Shown here piece after piece: positions 43,476 through 52,193 of a DNA stretch of 64,000 nucleotides. A model generated the notes under the pieces. The model saw only the letters and a list, made by a program, of their open reading frames with translations. It made no database searches and was not told where the DNA came from. Position 1 is the stretch's first letter. Each line of letters starts with the position of its first letter. The stretch spans positions 72,284,111-72,348,110 of the forward strand of contig ML679956.1 of NCBI GenBank assembly GCA_007922225.1, read 5' to 3'. The DNA comes from Emydura subglobosa (Eukaryota > Chordata > Testudines > Chelidae). A program made the translations under genes and the position numbers.

Positions 43476-44526
43476 TCTGAAAAACCACAGCTTCTTCTGT
43501 TAAAATAATTTAAAGAAATTAAGAGCTATTAAGCTCTTGATCTTTCAGTCTTTGCTCAGGCCAATTTCCAATTAAAATCAAGTAAGAACTGTAAGATGGG
43601 GCCATAAGAAAACAAACTGTTGTCATCGGTTTCAAAAAAAACAAACCACAAGGCTCCGCAGTAAATAATTGTTCCAAATCAAATCTCTAGCATTTTCAGG
43701 AAGCAAACTTTATAAATGTTTCCTATGTCTTTTTTAGCCCAGCATTGTGATTTTTCCCTTTGGAATTTTTGACCCACTTAGCTGAGAATATTTTAATCAT
43801 ATTTCCTATAAGACAGTGTGACTTTTAATTTCCAAACTAGAAGTTTAAAAAAACCCCAACCACATGGGCTGATAAAGCTTTCACTTTGAATATCTATTTC
43901 AATTCTCTTTATTCACATACTATAAAATCTTTACAGTTGAGGACAGAAAGGTCCATAACTAAAAGTATTTAAAAATGTGCAAGTGCAGAAGAAGAAAAAA
44001 TACAGCCTCTCTAATAACTAAATTCTGTTTATTGCAATGTACTTTTCGAGTCGAAAGGGAATGTTTAAAAAAGAATTGTATTTTTAGAACTGCTATAATG
44101 AAATACATCAAAACATTATGTTAAGCAGTGAAATTCTGTTACAGTTACTATTCCCATGCTAGCAGCTGAACCATAAATTGGTAATGCAGTCCCATGACGT
44201 ATCACAATATTGCACTGTGCAAGTAATTGCATGGGCAGAAACAGTTGTTTTCATCATAGAGGAATATGTCAAACACCACAGGGCATTTTGTTACATAATA
44301 TTTATGGCCAGAGTCTTTTTTTAGGACCGTGCACAAGACAACAGCCAGAATCAGTGTCATGCAGTATCCTTAATTCTCTTGGAGAAGCAACAGAAACCTG
44401 CAGACACTTTTGCCTGGTGAGGATCATAAAAAGAATTGAATTCAAGCCCATGGCTTTGCTCCACTACCTAACCATAGGGATGAGAAGAGGATCAGACCTG
44501 AATACAGTAGCTGTGATATGGGTTTT
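43476..44526. other. AT-rich unique-looking sequence
   Basis: About 1 kb free of recognised repeats, very AT-rich (TAAAATAATTTAAAGAAATT at 43501, GAAAAAATACAGCCTCTC at 43994). The 116-codon plus frame (44210-44560) runs into CR1 sequence at its end and is therefore not a gene. Possible regulatory DNA, not demonstrable. Confidence 0.35.
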
Positions 44527-44667
44527 TCATAGATTCATGGGCCAGAAGGAACCACTGTGATCATTTAGTCTGAACTCCTGAATATCATAGGCCAGCGAAC
44601 CTTCCCAAAATAATTCCCAGAGCAGATCTTTTAGAAAAACAGCCAATTGTGATAAACAGAGAATTGC
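44527..44667 (-). mobile_element. Old CR1 LINE 3' tail
   Basis: CATAGATTCATGGGCCAGAAG, GAACCACTGTGATCATTTAG, TCTGAACTCCTGAATATC, CATAGGCCAGCGAACCTTCC and CAAAATAATTCCCAGAGC are the reverse of the old CR1 3' UTR, closely parallel to 56899-57030. It fades out at AGAGAATTGCTGG where the tRNA relic begins. Confidence 0.8.
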
Positions 44668-44738
44668 TGGTTTAACTGAGGCTTGGACCCAGGACCTTCT
44701 GTGTAAAGGAGCTGCGATAATCGCTATGCTATGGAACT
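44668..44738 (-). pseudogene. tRNA-Val (UAC)-like relic
   Basis: On the minus strand: AGTTCCATAGCATAGCGATT, ATCGCAGCTCCTTTACACAG, AAGGTCCTGGGTCCAAGCC, TCAGTTAAACCA. This follows vertebrate tRNA-Val(UAC) throughout: the ATAG...AGCG D-arm, the CTTTACA anticodon loop and AAGGTCCTGGG. One base is lost in the anticodon stem, the T-loop TTCGA is changed to TCCAA, and the acceptor stem has about three mismatches, so it should not be functional. It could be a retroposed tRNA pseudogene or the head of a tRNA-Val-type SINE. Confidence 0.65.
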
Positions 44739-45202
44739 AAAGTTTTCTGTTTAGGGGGGATGGCTTAAAATAGGGGATTACAAATACTTTATTGGAATGC
44801 AGCAAAACAACCTATAAAATGCCTCAGCTGAGAAGCATAATTTCCATAATGATGCATAAACTTCCTGAATGAGTTAACCAGTGGACGGTCTGTATTGGGC
44901 TTATCAAGGGAAAATGACATTATTGGGACACTTGTCTTCTCACCCGTCTGTAAATGGGAAGCTGCTCAGTTCAAGTTAGTGGAGATGAAGGTGTGCTCAG
45001 CCAGTGGGAATGGAGAATCAATTGTATTTCATTACTTCCTGATTCAGAAGCCGGTGGGCTAGATTGTGCCTTTTCGCACAGCCCTGTGTAAGAATTTCCT
45101 TCCTTGTTCCCTGTTATGATACAGGTTTACTTGCAGCATATTAGTCAACCACTAGGTATCTCTGTCTGCTGTGTAGACTTCCAAACAGTGTGCTGTCCCT
45201 GT
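44739..45202. other. Unassigned sequence
   Basis: No gene or repeat. It ends in the GTGCTGTCCCTGT that borders the GC-rich block. Confidence 0.35.
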
Positions 45203-45289
45203 GTAGCCGGGAGGGCTGGTCCCCCTCTGAGGAGGACCCAGAGAGGGACACAGACCCACCCTGGCTGACAGAAGCCTGCCCCACGGAAA

Positions 45290-45397
45290 CACCTGACTGG
45301 AAGCAAGGGGGCGGGTCTCGGCCTTTAAAGGCCCCAGTGGCCCCACCTGACCGGAAGCAGGGGGGGCGGAGCTAGGCCTTTAAGAGCCCGGCCGGCG
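45290..45397 (+). promoter_or_regulatory. Duplicated GC-box plus CCTTTAA module
   Basis: Two ~54-bp units in tandem. Unit 1 (45290-45343): CACCTGACTGGAAGCAAGGG, GGCGGGTCTCGGCCTTTAAAGG. Unit 2 (from 45344): CACCTGACCGGAAGCAGGGG, GGGCGGAGCTAGGCCTTTAAGAG. Each joins a GC box to a TTTAAA-type element a few bases downstream, an arrangement usual for a polymerase II core promoter. Promoter function is inferred. Confidence 0.45.
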
Positions 45398-45514
45398 AGC
45401 TCAGTTGGGAGGAGGCGGCCGAAGGGGAAGGATGCATCTCCTCTGGAGCTCCTAGCCAAGGCCGGGCCGGGGAGCCGAGCTGAGAGGGAGTGGCCGGCCT
45501 TAAACCCAGCCTGG

Positions 45515-45778
45515 GGATCGACTGAGGCCTCTCCCAGGTACCCTACGGCCTGGGAGTTGGAGGGACCGCCAGAGACCCCCTCGGCCTGGGAGCCGGAAGA
45601 AGGCTCGTCGGGGCTCCCAGCAGACTATGAGCTGGAGGAGCTACCCCCCGAAGACGAGCCCATGGAGCTACCCGATCTGCCGCCTGTGGACAATGAGGGC
45701 CTAGCCGGTCTACCCTACCTCAGCAACCCAGAGGAGACAGGTACCGGGGGTTTCGGGGAGGAAGAAGCCCAGGGATAG
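45515..45778 (+). other. Acidic Pro/Glu-rich open frame, no family
   Basis: An open frame through the GC-rich block ends at TAG 45776-45778. There is no ATG near its beginning; the frame is open from at least about 45530. It encodes a low-complexity acidic sequence with repeated (P)(T/S)AW and EGPPE-like pieces, then YELEELPPEDEPMELPDLPP. I recognise no domain. It might be part of a retroelement ORF or arise from composition; it is listed because the bias is strong. Confidence 0.3.
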
Positions 45779-45990
45779 CTGCACGATAGTGGCTGAGTCA
45801 GGGGCGACCTGGGCGGTGTGTTGCGGCTGGAGCCCCACCGACCCAGCGGCAAACGCTGTTGCTGCTATCAGGGCCCTGGGCTGGGACGCAGTGGAGACGA
45901 GCGGGCCTGCGTCCCCCTCCCCCCTTCCCTACCCTCTGTGAGGAAGCCTTCCCCGCCGTGCCGCTCCAGAGAGCGGCTTGTACCAGCCAG

Positions 45991-46119
45991 CCCTGCTCGA
46001 GGGCCTGGCCATAGACTGTTTGCCTCGCCAGCNNNNNNNNNNCCCTGCTCGAGGGCCTGGCCATAGACTGTTTGCCTCGCCAGCCCTGCCTGAGGGCCTG
46101 GCCACAGACTGCGTACCTT
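45991..46119 (+). repeat. 41-bp minisatellite with an assembly gap
   Basis: The unit CCCTGCTCGAGGGCCTGGCC + ATAGACTGTTTGCCTCGCCAG occurs at 45991-46031 and, identical, at 46043-46083. A diverged third unit follows at 46084-46119. Ten Ns (46033-46042) lie between the two perfect copies. A 10-N placeholder inside an identical tandem repeat suggests an array collapsed or left unresolved by the assembler. Confidence 0.85.
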
Positions 46120-46204
46120 AAGAGAGGCGCAAGGCGGCCCCAGTGAGGGGTAGCCGGGAGGGCTGGTCCCCCTCTGAGGAGGACCCAGAGAGGGAGCCAG
46201 ACCC

Positions 46205-46504
46205 GGACGCTGCTCCCCGGTTGCAGGGGCGCGTCCACACCCTGGTAAACAAGAGAGCCAAACTGGAACTCAAGCTATGTGGGAGCCTGTTCCTGTCAAT
46301 TGTAACTGTTTAGGACTGTTTCCATATATTATGACTCTTCCTGAGGAAAAGTAACTTGCAAACTACTAGCCCCCTACCCCATGTGCACCTCAACTGTGTT
46401 GGTTGGCTCATTAGGGGCAAATCTCGGGTTCTGCTCCACCTATTCATGGGGTAGGGATATAGCAGGCATGTTCCTCTTGCTTCTCTAGGATCCTAAGGCT
46501 GATA
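46205..46504. other. Unassigned sequence
   Basis: The start (GGACGCTGCTCCCCGG...) may still belong to the GC-rich block. Composition returns to background at about 46260. No gene. Confidence 0.35.
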
Positions 46505-46740
46505 ACTGTACCCTAGTAAAAAAGTACCAGAGGATCTTTGACCCATACTGTCAGGGTAGCAAATTCACATTAAATCAGAAAGATGGCACCTTTCTGCTTC
46601 CTAACTACGCTGGGGCACTGACCGAGTACTGAAATGGGGGAAGTCAGCTGTGACTTCTGGCAAGTACTCCCATCCAAGTACTGACCCACCATAGTTTGTA
46701 AGCTGGGGTTACAGCTGTCGTGAAATGGTACAGTCATTTA
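46505..46740 (-). mobile_element. 5S-rRNA-derived SINE (SINE3/AmnSINE type)
   Basis: The minus strand contains GGTCAGTACTTGGATGGGAG (46667-46686 on +), which matches the 5S rRNA internal-promoter region GGTTAGTACTTGGATGGGAG at 18 of 20 bases, preceded by an AAGCTNA-like CAGCTTACAAAC. Downstream come GGTGCCATCTTTCTGATTTA and GGTCAAAGATCCTCTGGTAC, equivalent to the tail (CCATCTTTCGGATGAGA ... AAAGATCCCATGGCAC) of vertebrate 5S-headed SINEs. Decayed copy; an internal promoter is unlikely to work. Confidence 0.75.
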
Positions 46741-47540
46741 GGAGAGTGACTGTGGTTGCTCAAAAGGCTATGTCTTTACTATAAATCATTTGGGCTTTAA
46801 AAAAACATTGGTCTTATCTTTTAACTAAGGATCGGTTTAGTTTCAAAGTGAAGCATCATTTTCTGTATTCAGACCATCCCCACAGTAAACTGACATCATC
46901 CCGTATCCAACTGCATTTTCTGTTCCATTGCATTTGGATAATAGTGTCACCATATGGTTCTTTCAGCCCAAACAGCGTGGACGCACTCATGGGAGATCAG
47001 TCACGCCAAAGGACTCAGCCTGCTTGGAGCACAGGATCTTTCATTTCCACTGATTTCAAAGGGATTGGAAGGCATCAACACATCACAGGATGGGGCCCTT
47101 ACAAAACTCCTCTACCTGCCCCCTCTCAAGGAGACCTTTTAAGTCAAGCGCCGCCCACAGTGCTGGTCGGGGTGTTGCCAACAAACCGTCATCCATGATC
47201 CGGTGCCAGTGTGCTTGGGTGGGATGTCTTGGTAGCTCCAGCGCTGCGCCCGTGATGAATTCATCCCACGGTGCACATGGCCATCTGCTGTTTATTCACA
47301 ACATGTAAGAATTTAAAGAGCATATCAAAGGGCACGGAGCAAGATGAGTGACTCAGCCAGGATGAAGGAATGCCAGCAGGCTCGGTGCAGTAACTAGCAA
47401 TGGGACACCGCCACGGTGCACGGGCAGTGAGAAACGGACAGGCGTGTGGGCAGCATTGTCCCTGCAGAGTCTGCACTGCCAGAGACAACTCTGGAGTGAA
47501 ATTAGGGATGCATGAATTTGTCATTATGTGTCAGGGCTCT
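46741..47540. other. Unassigned sequence
   Basis: Frames of 62-116 codons at 46848-47524 overlap on both strands; no domain. No repeat end was identified. Confidence 0.35.
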
Positions 47541-47720
47541 TTTTGGACCTGATTCTCCGTTGCCCTGGACCATGTGCAGCTGTTTATACTGGTAGGAATA
47601 AAATATGGCTCAGGCAGAATGGAGGATTTTACATTTTGTACTGGACTAAATGAATGGTTTCCATTCCCTGCTGACCTGTTCTATGACTGTGGGCAAGTCA
47701 CTTCACTTCACTTCTCTTTA
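47541..47720 (+). mobile_element. MITE half plus SINE-core fragment
   Basis: TTGGACCTGATTCTCCGTTG (47545) is a fold-back-element arm without its partner. About 100 bp further, GACCTGTTCTATGACTGTGG and GCAAGTCACTTCACTTCAC represent the core of a MIR-like SINE, followed by a local CTTCACTTCACTTCTCTTTACTTC expansion. Both are fragments. Confidence 0.4.
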
Positions 47721-47825
47721 CTTCAGGTCAGGTATGCATGAAGCAATTCTCCTGGTACTAATAGCTTATTTCAGTCAGGGAACCAGGATAACCTATGTCA
47801 GCAAAAGCTGCTTTTTACTCATATA

Positions 47826-47898
47826 ATCTGTGTCTCCACTGGGAGGGTTTTTCGGGATAGTTATACAGGCAAACTTTTTCTAGTGTAGACCTGGCCTC
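47826..47898. mobile_element. hAT-like MITE end fragment
   Basis: CTGTGTCTCCACTGGGAGGG at the left and CTAGTGTAGACCTGGCCTC at the right give the GTCTACAC-type inverted ends of a short DNA transposon, with TTCGGGATAGTTATACAGG between. Strongly internally deleted. Confidence 0.45.
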
Positions 47899-48299
47899 AG
47901 CTTGCCTGTATGTAAAACGGAGATACCAACACCGCTTTAGCTTGGAGGAGCGGGAGTTGTGAAGCTCCATGAATGAATGTGTGTTCATAACTCGCTCTGA
48001 CTTGAACGGAGGGTGCAATAGAACATCGACATATTATTACAACGTGGGGACACGGCATAGCAAAACAATGAAACTCGTAACCTTCAAAGCCATGCACAAC
48101 TCAGCCCTGCCCTGTCCATCCATCCTGTTATCTTATCACGACATCGACCTCAGCCTGTGCTGTACAATAATTCCAGTTTCAATTGTCCCCCCTGTCTGTT
48201 TCTCCTGCTACCACCTCACGCTTTCTCCTATGCTCCCCAATATATATTAGGAAAACTCCCTGTCAATATCTGTAATGCCACTAGATCATCATTAGTAGT
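47899..48299. other. Unassigned sequence
   Basis: Short frames on both strands (47815-48250) without domains. Nothing repeat-like was recognised. Confidence 0.35.
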
Positions 48300-48480
48300 G
48301 TGGGAGTCAGACCTGACTAGGAGCCCCTGAACAGGACTCTATTGTGCTAGGCACTGTACAAACTAACCAGACGGTCCCTGCCCCAAAGAGCTCGCGAGCT
48401 AAACATAAGATGAGAGACAAGAGGTGGATGCAGGCAGGCTGGAGAGCACCAGGAAACAGCTGGCACAAGAACAAACAGGA
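48300..48480 (-). mobile_element. SINE 3' half
   Basis: + strand: GGAGCCCCTGAACAGGACTC, TATTGTGCTAGGCACTGTAC, AAACTAACCAGACGGTCCCTG, CCCCAAAGAGCTCGCGAGC and AAGATGAGAGACAAGAGGTG. The reverse complement gives the tail order GTAAGCTC(T)TTGGGGCAGGG, CTGTACAGTGCCTAGCACA, GGGGCTCC. Longer than the other tail fragments. Confidence 0.65.
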
Positions 48481-48496
48481 ATAAACTGGCCAGGAG

Positions 48497-48703
48497 CACA
48501 TTTCAGCTGGAAATGAGAAGAAGGTTTCTAACCATTCAAGGCATGAGGTTCTGGAACCAGCCTCCTAGTAGCAGTACTGGGGGCAAGAAGCCAGACTAGT
48601 TTGAGGGGGGAGCTTGGTACATTTATGAATGGGATTATATTCCACGGTTGCCGGGGACTGGTTTCCATGCCCCAGGAGGTCCCTTCCAGTCCTTTGTTCT
48701 AAT
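48497..48703 (+). mobile_element. Old CR1 LINE 3' end (different subfamily)
   Basis: ACATTTCAGCTGGAAATGAG, AAGAAGGTTTCTAACCATTC, AGGTTCTGGAACCAGCCTCC, GAGCTTGGTACATTTATGAATG and CCCCAGGAGGTCCCTTCCAG in order are the CR1 3' region of a subfamily that shares the ...CAGTCCTNTGNTTCTA end. 5'-truncated, frame lost. Confidence 0.7.
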
Positions 48704-49047
48704 GAGTTTACACTGGTCAGCGGAGCAGCTGCCCAACCCGTGTGGAGTTTTATCCTCCCCCAGTGCCTCCTGACAAGTTGCCTCTCTCCAGAGTTTAATG
48801 TGAGGAAAAGCACAGTTGAAAGTGGAGCTAGCCACGCTTCCCCACAACTCCCCACCCTCCGAGGCTCCCCATCCATTCGATCTACTTCAACCACGGCCTT
48901 TATCGTCAGGCCTACAGGAAACGACCACCTGACAAAGTCTAGGCAGCTGGTGAGTTGTGACTGCGACTGATTGGCTACGCAAGTGGGCTGTGTTCTTACT
49001 GCCGTCCCCTCTCCTGGACCACAGCTTTTCCCATCTTGTTTCTGAGA
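48704..49047. other. Unassigned sequence
   Basis: The 113-codon frame (48629-48970) begins inside CR1 sequence and is opposed by frames on the other strand, so it is not called. Confidence 0.35.
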
Positions 49048-49160
49048 TTATTACCTCTTTGAGGCAGAGACTGACATTTATTCTGTGTCTGCACCGTGCC
49101 TATTACAAGGAGATCCTGGCTAGGTTGAGGCCTCGAAGTGCTACCGTGATACAGATGCTC
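49048..49160 (+). mobile_element. SINE 3'-tail fragment
   Basis: ATTACCTCTTTGAGGCAGAG, ACTGACATTTATTCTGTGTC, TGCACCGTGCCTATTACAAG, GAGATCCTGGCTAGGTTGAG and AGTGCTACCGTGATACAG are a decayed + strand copy of the GGGGCAGGGACTGTC...TTCTGTGTTTGTACAGCGCC tail module. Confidence 0.5.
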
Positions 49161-49784
49161 ACTGACCTTTCACATCAGCCCGGTTTCACGTATGATCTAT
49201 CTCAAGCCACTCATGACTGAATACAAGCTCTCGGGTGAAATGCAAGCTTTCAGGAACAGTTCAGCAAAGGTTTAACGCTATATTATGGAAAACTGACCGT
49301 TGGATTTTGGCCTTTTTTGGGTGGAAGGCTGCAGGAAATATTTTCCTCTGTGTGGGAGTAGCTGCTAGGTTGTGTAATCCCTTTTCTGTGCAAACGTCCC
49401 AACCCGCTTTCCTGTTCAGCTGCTGCAGGAATGCAAGGCCAGTAGGAAAGTGCAGCTGGGAATCTGCAGTGAAAAATTATGCAGACGCTTCAAAGAGCCA
49501 CTCCTTTCTAATCTCTTTCACAGGCTACCTCTGAGACGTTGCTGGTAGGATGGGCCACGGATGTTCAGGGCTGCGGACACAGTGGGAAAGCGACACAGAA
49601 CTAACTGAGAGGAGGGATGAAGATGGCGAGGAAACCCTGAGGCTGGTGGGAAGGATGCAAAGCATGGAAGGTACGATCTCCAGGAACAGGAATGGAGAAG
49701 CCGCTGGTTAATGAGGATACATTAATGATGTTTTATGCTCCAGTTTAAAGGATACCACAGCCCCATCTCACTCACCAAGTTATC
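49161..49784. other. Unassigned sequence
   Basis: 99-codon frame 49235-49534 without domain. No repeat termini. Confidence 0.35.
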
Positions 49785-49862
49785 CCTATGGGTCTGATCC
49801 AAAGTGCACTGAAGTCAGTGGGAGACTTCCCATTGATTTCAAGGGGCCTTTGGACCAATGCC
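49785..49862. mobile_element. Palindromic MITE relic
   Basis: GGTCTGATCCAAAGTGCACTG at the left and GGGGCCTTTGGACCAATGCC at the right are inverted around AGACTTCCCATTGATTTC. The inner part GGTCCAAAGGCCCC / GATCCAAAGTGC is the readable stem. Confidence 0.55.
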
Positions 49863-49924
49863 TGTGCTTCCGTGTCCTTTGTGTTGGAGCAATCTCTACG
49901 ATATAGTTGGGTGCATCATTAACC

Positions 49925-49994
49925 CTCAGCATCCTTGATGGGCTTGATGACTTTTCATGGTCCCTTCCAGTCCTACATTTCTATGATTCTCTCC
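49925..49994 (+). mobile_element. CR1 3' tail fragment
   Basis: CTTGATGGGCTTGATGACTT, TTCATGGTCCCTTCCAGTCC and TACATTTCTATGATTCTCTC. This is the terminal ~65 bp of a CR1 copy including one octamer-type ATTCTATG-like unit. The frames at 49907-50185 overlap it and are not genes. Confidence 0.7.
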
Positions 49995-50155
49995 TGACAA
50001 GTTGTGCGCTCCCCTTGACTACCTTTTATCCTTCCCCGCACTCCCTGTCCCTCCTCTTTCTCTTCCTTCCATCCCCAAGCCTCTGCTCCTGAAGCACATG
50101 GCCTGCTGTGACACCGTGTCTGATAATAACACCCCAGATGCCCCACATTCGCCAA

Positions 50156-51252
50156 TGTCCTAGAATTATGACATGTTCGGTACAAGGTACGCCTGGTTTG
50201 GTATTATTTTAGAAGTCTTGATCTGCTGAACATTAATATCTTGCAGGATTGTATGTACTACCATTGCATGTGAAGTTATGAAACATTGTTGAATATGCTA
50301 TTAGAACGTGTTGCAAGGCGGGAAACTCCCACAAACAGCCTTTCGGGCATAACAATGGAGTGGCCAGACAGCACTGATGGCTATCTCTCACCCATTCAAG
50401 AATAGATTCCACTCCCAGGAATTGTTTGCAGTGAAGGTTCGCTGTAGGAAGCACGTTTGCAATGGGGATCAACTGACCAATGAGGACGACCCCCAGGTCA
50501 CAAGCCCGGTTGTTCTAGTGAGCTGAAACAGACTATGAAGGGGGGAGAGTGACACCATAGCTTGGCTCCATCACTCCCCTATGATTGAACACCCGAAGGA
50601 CCGTCTGGAAGACAAAGGGACTTTGAAAGGGGAGAGGGAGTCGTGGGCAGGGAAGGCAGCCCAGCCTGCCTTTAAGAAGCTGCTTGTACCAGCTAAGAAG
50701 GGTGAGACATTGCTAATTCAAAATCCTGTGAGTGTGTAGAAACTTAGACTGCGATTTTACGTTTATTTCGTTTGGTAACTACTTCTATCCTCTTTACACT
50801 TGCCACTTATCATCACCTAAAGCCTATTTTTCTGTTGTTAATAAACTTGTTTTATCTTAACCAGTGTGTTTCTGAGTGAAGTGTTTAGGTAACTCAGCTC
50901 AGTAACAAAAGCTGGTGCACGTTCCTTCCACTTTGAGGGAAGGGCAGACTGGACACTAAACTCCACTGGTCAGGCTTTTGACCAGGGAGAAACAGTATAG
51001 TCCTGGGTTGGGGAGCCAGCTCGATCTTCTCTATTGTTGGTTCGTGAGTGGCTGGGGAAAGCATTCATTGAACGAACATGGGTGTGGTCCCTGATGGTGG
51101 ATGGCTGTGGTGTATGAGTGCAGTAAACCTGACAGAGGGTTGTGGCTTGTCACAGCATTACAGTGTGAGAGGCAGCCCATGCTGGCCAGACAGAGGGCTC
51201 AGTGGTACCCCAGCTTCCAGGCTGTACCCCAGGGGTTCTGCATATCATCACA
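50156..51252 (+). mobile_element. LTR-like repeat, copy 1
   Basis: Starts TGTCCTAGAATTATGACATG and ends TTCTGCATATCATCACA (TG...CA, ~1.1 kb). AATAAA at 50840-50845 is followed by CTTGTTTTATCTTAACCAGTG, an R-U5-like arrangement. A second, diverged copy is at 62230-63202. Shared blocks include AAGTCTTGATCTGCTGAA, GTTATGAA(A/G)CATTG, CAACAATGGAGT, GTCTGGAAGACAAAG, GCTTGTACCA and CAGTGTGAGAGGCAGCCCA. Flanking bases (GCCAA / CCCAT) do not form a clear duplication. No internal region adjoins. Retroviral LTR class not determined. Confidence 0.65.
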
Positions 51253-52035
51253 CCCATCCACCGCATCTTTCCGGTAACTGGGCAGGAGAAGACCCAGCCA
51301 CAGGAGGATGCTGGGAACAATAAAGGGGTAGGCTGGAAGGAGGAGCAGATGGGGCCAGATAGTATGCACTGCAGGCAAGAGTTTGTCCCTAGGTCGCACT
51401 CTCAGAATTCAGCTAAGTGACCACCCAGCTTTAGAAAACTAGCCAGCCCCTGGGTTACAGTCATTGGGGATTAGCTGGTACCCTCTGGGCTATGGAGATT
51501 TAGCGGGGTAGGTAATATTCACATCTTTGCTGCTGCCTTTATTGAATGTGGCGAGTGATTTCTGCGAGGCTGGACCCATGGCTCAGGAGTGCCCCAGAAA
51601 TATTGGGCTGGGGAGGGAAGGCGACTCCTGCAACAGAAAGGCCAGAAAGTTCCACGGGCCAAATGATTGAACCCCTGCTTCAAGTAAGTTGCCCCAAGGG
51701 AAAATTGGGCTCCATGTTTTTAGAGGTAAAATCTACACCGTGGAGAAAAGGGATGGAAGGCGCTTTCCTTCCAGAGTGAGGCCAAGGACGTACTAATTTC
51801 TCACATTAATATTAAAAATAACATTCGTTTCCTAGGCACTGAACCATATCGAGGCTGGAAGTCACCTAAATAAAGACCCCAGGGTCCAATTCACCCTTGT
51901 GCAGTGGACCAGCACTAGGCACTTCAGATGCTAAGAACTGCCACCCGTCCTCCCTCTAGTGCAGTCTCTTGTGTCCCTCACTGGCCAGAACCCGCTGCTT
52001 TTGAGGCAGGTTCAAACAAACTTGCAAGAGGCAGT
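51253..52035. other. Unassigned sequence
   Basis: Short frames on both strands at 51199-51420 and 51546-51779 have no domain. A decayed fold-back arm (GGGTCCAATTCACCCTTGTGC, about 51882) has no clear partner. Confidence 0.35.
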
Positions 52036-52193
52036 TATGGGATAACCTACCTATGCTCTGGATATTCTTGTTATCCACAGAAATATCCAGTTCTTTTTGG
52101 AATCCAGCTAAGCTCTTGGCCTCAATCTCTTGTGGCAAGGAGTCCTGCAGGCCGATTGGGCTTTGAGTAAAACCTCTTTCCTTTGATCAGTAT
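52036..52193 (-). mobile_element. CR1-family fragment
   Basis: CTCTGGATATTCTTGTTATC, TTTTTGGAATCCAGCTAAGC, TCTTGGCCTCAATCTCTTGTGG, CAAGGAGTCCTGCAGGCC and CTTTCCTTTGATCAGTATTTTG match the reverse strand of a CR1-type 3' region seen commonly in turtles and birds (GGCCTCAACATCCTGTGGCAAGGAGTTCCACAGG). Highly decayed. Confidence 0.55.

Larger units (their letters stand above)
45203..46204 (+). repeat. CpG-rich 1-kb block with terminal direct repeats
   Basis: Bounded by direct repeats: 45203-45257 and 46150-46204 share 46 identical bases (GTAGCCGGGAGGGCTGG... to ...CCCAGAGAGGGA), then two mismatches and CAGACCC. The whole block is GC- and CpG-rich against an AT-richer background. Inside are a duplicated GC-box/CCTTTAA module (45290-45397), an acidic Pro/Glu-rich open frame (to the TAG at 45776-45778), a 41-bp minisatellite and a 10-N gap. 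The plan fits an LTR retroelement fragment (a second LTR start at 46150) but also a tandem duplication. No gag, protease or polymerase motif is present. Confidence 0.6.

Noticed and set aside
45203..46204. Intact endogenous retrovirus or gypsy element
   Set aside because: Only 55-bp direct repeats were found; there are no gag, protease, reverse transcriptase, integrase or envelope motifs between them or nearby.
46667..46686. 5S rRNA gene
   Set aside because: Only the promoter-region box is 5S-like; the rest does not align and the downstream part is SINE tail.
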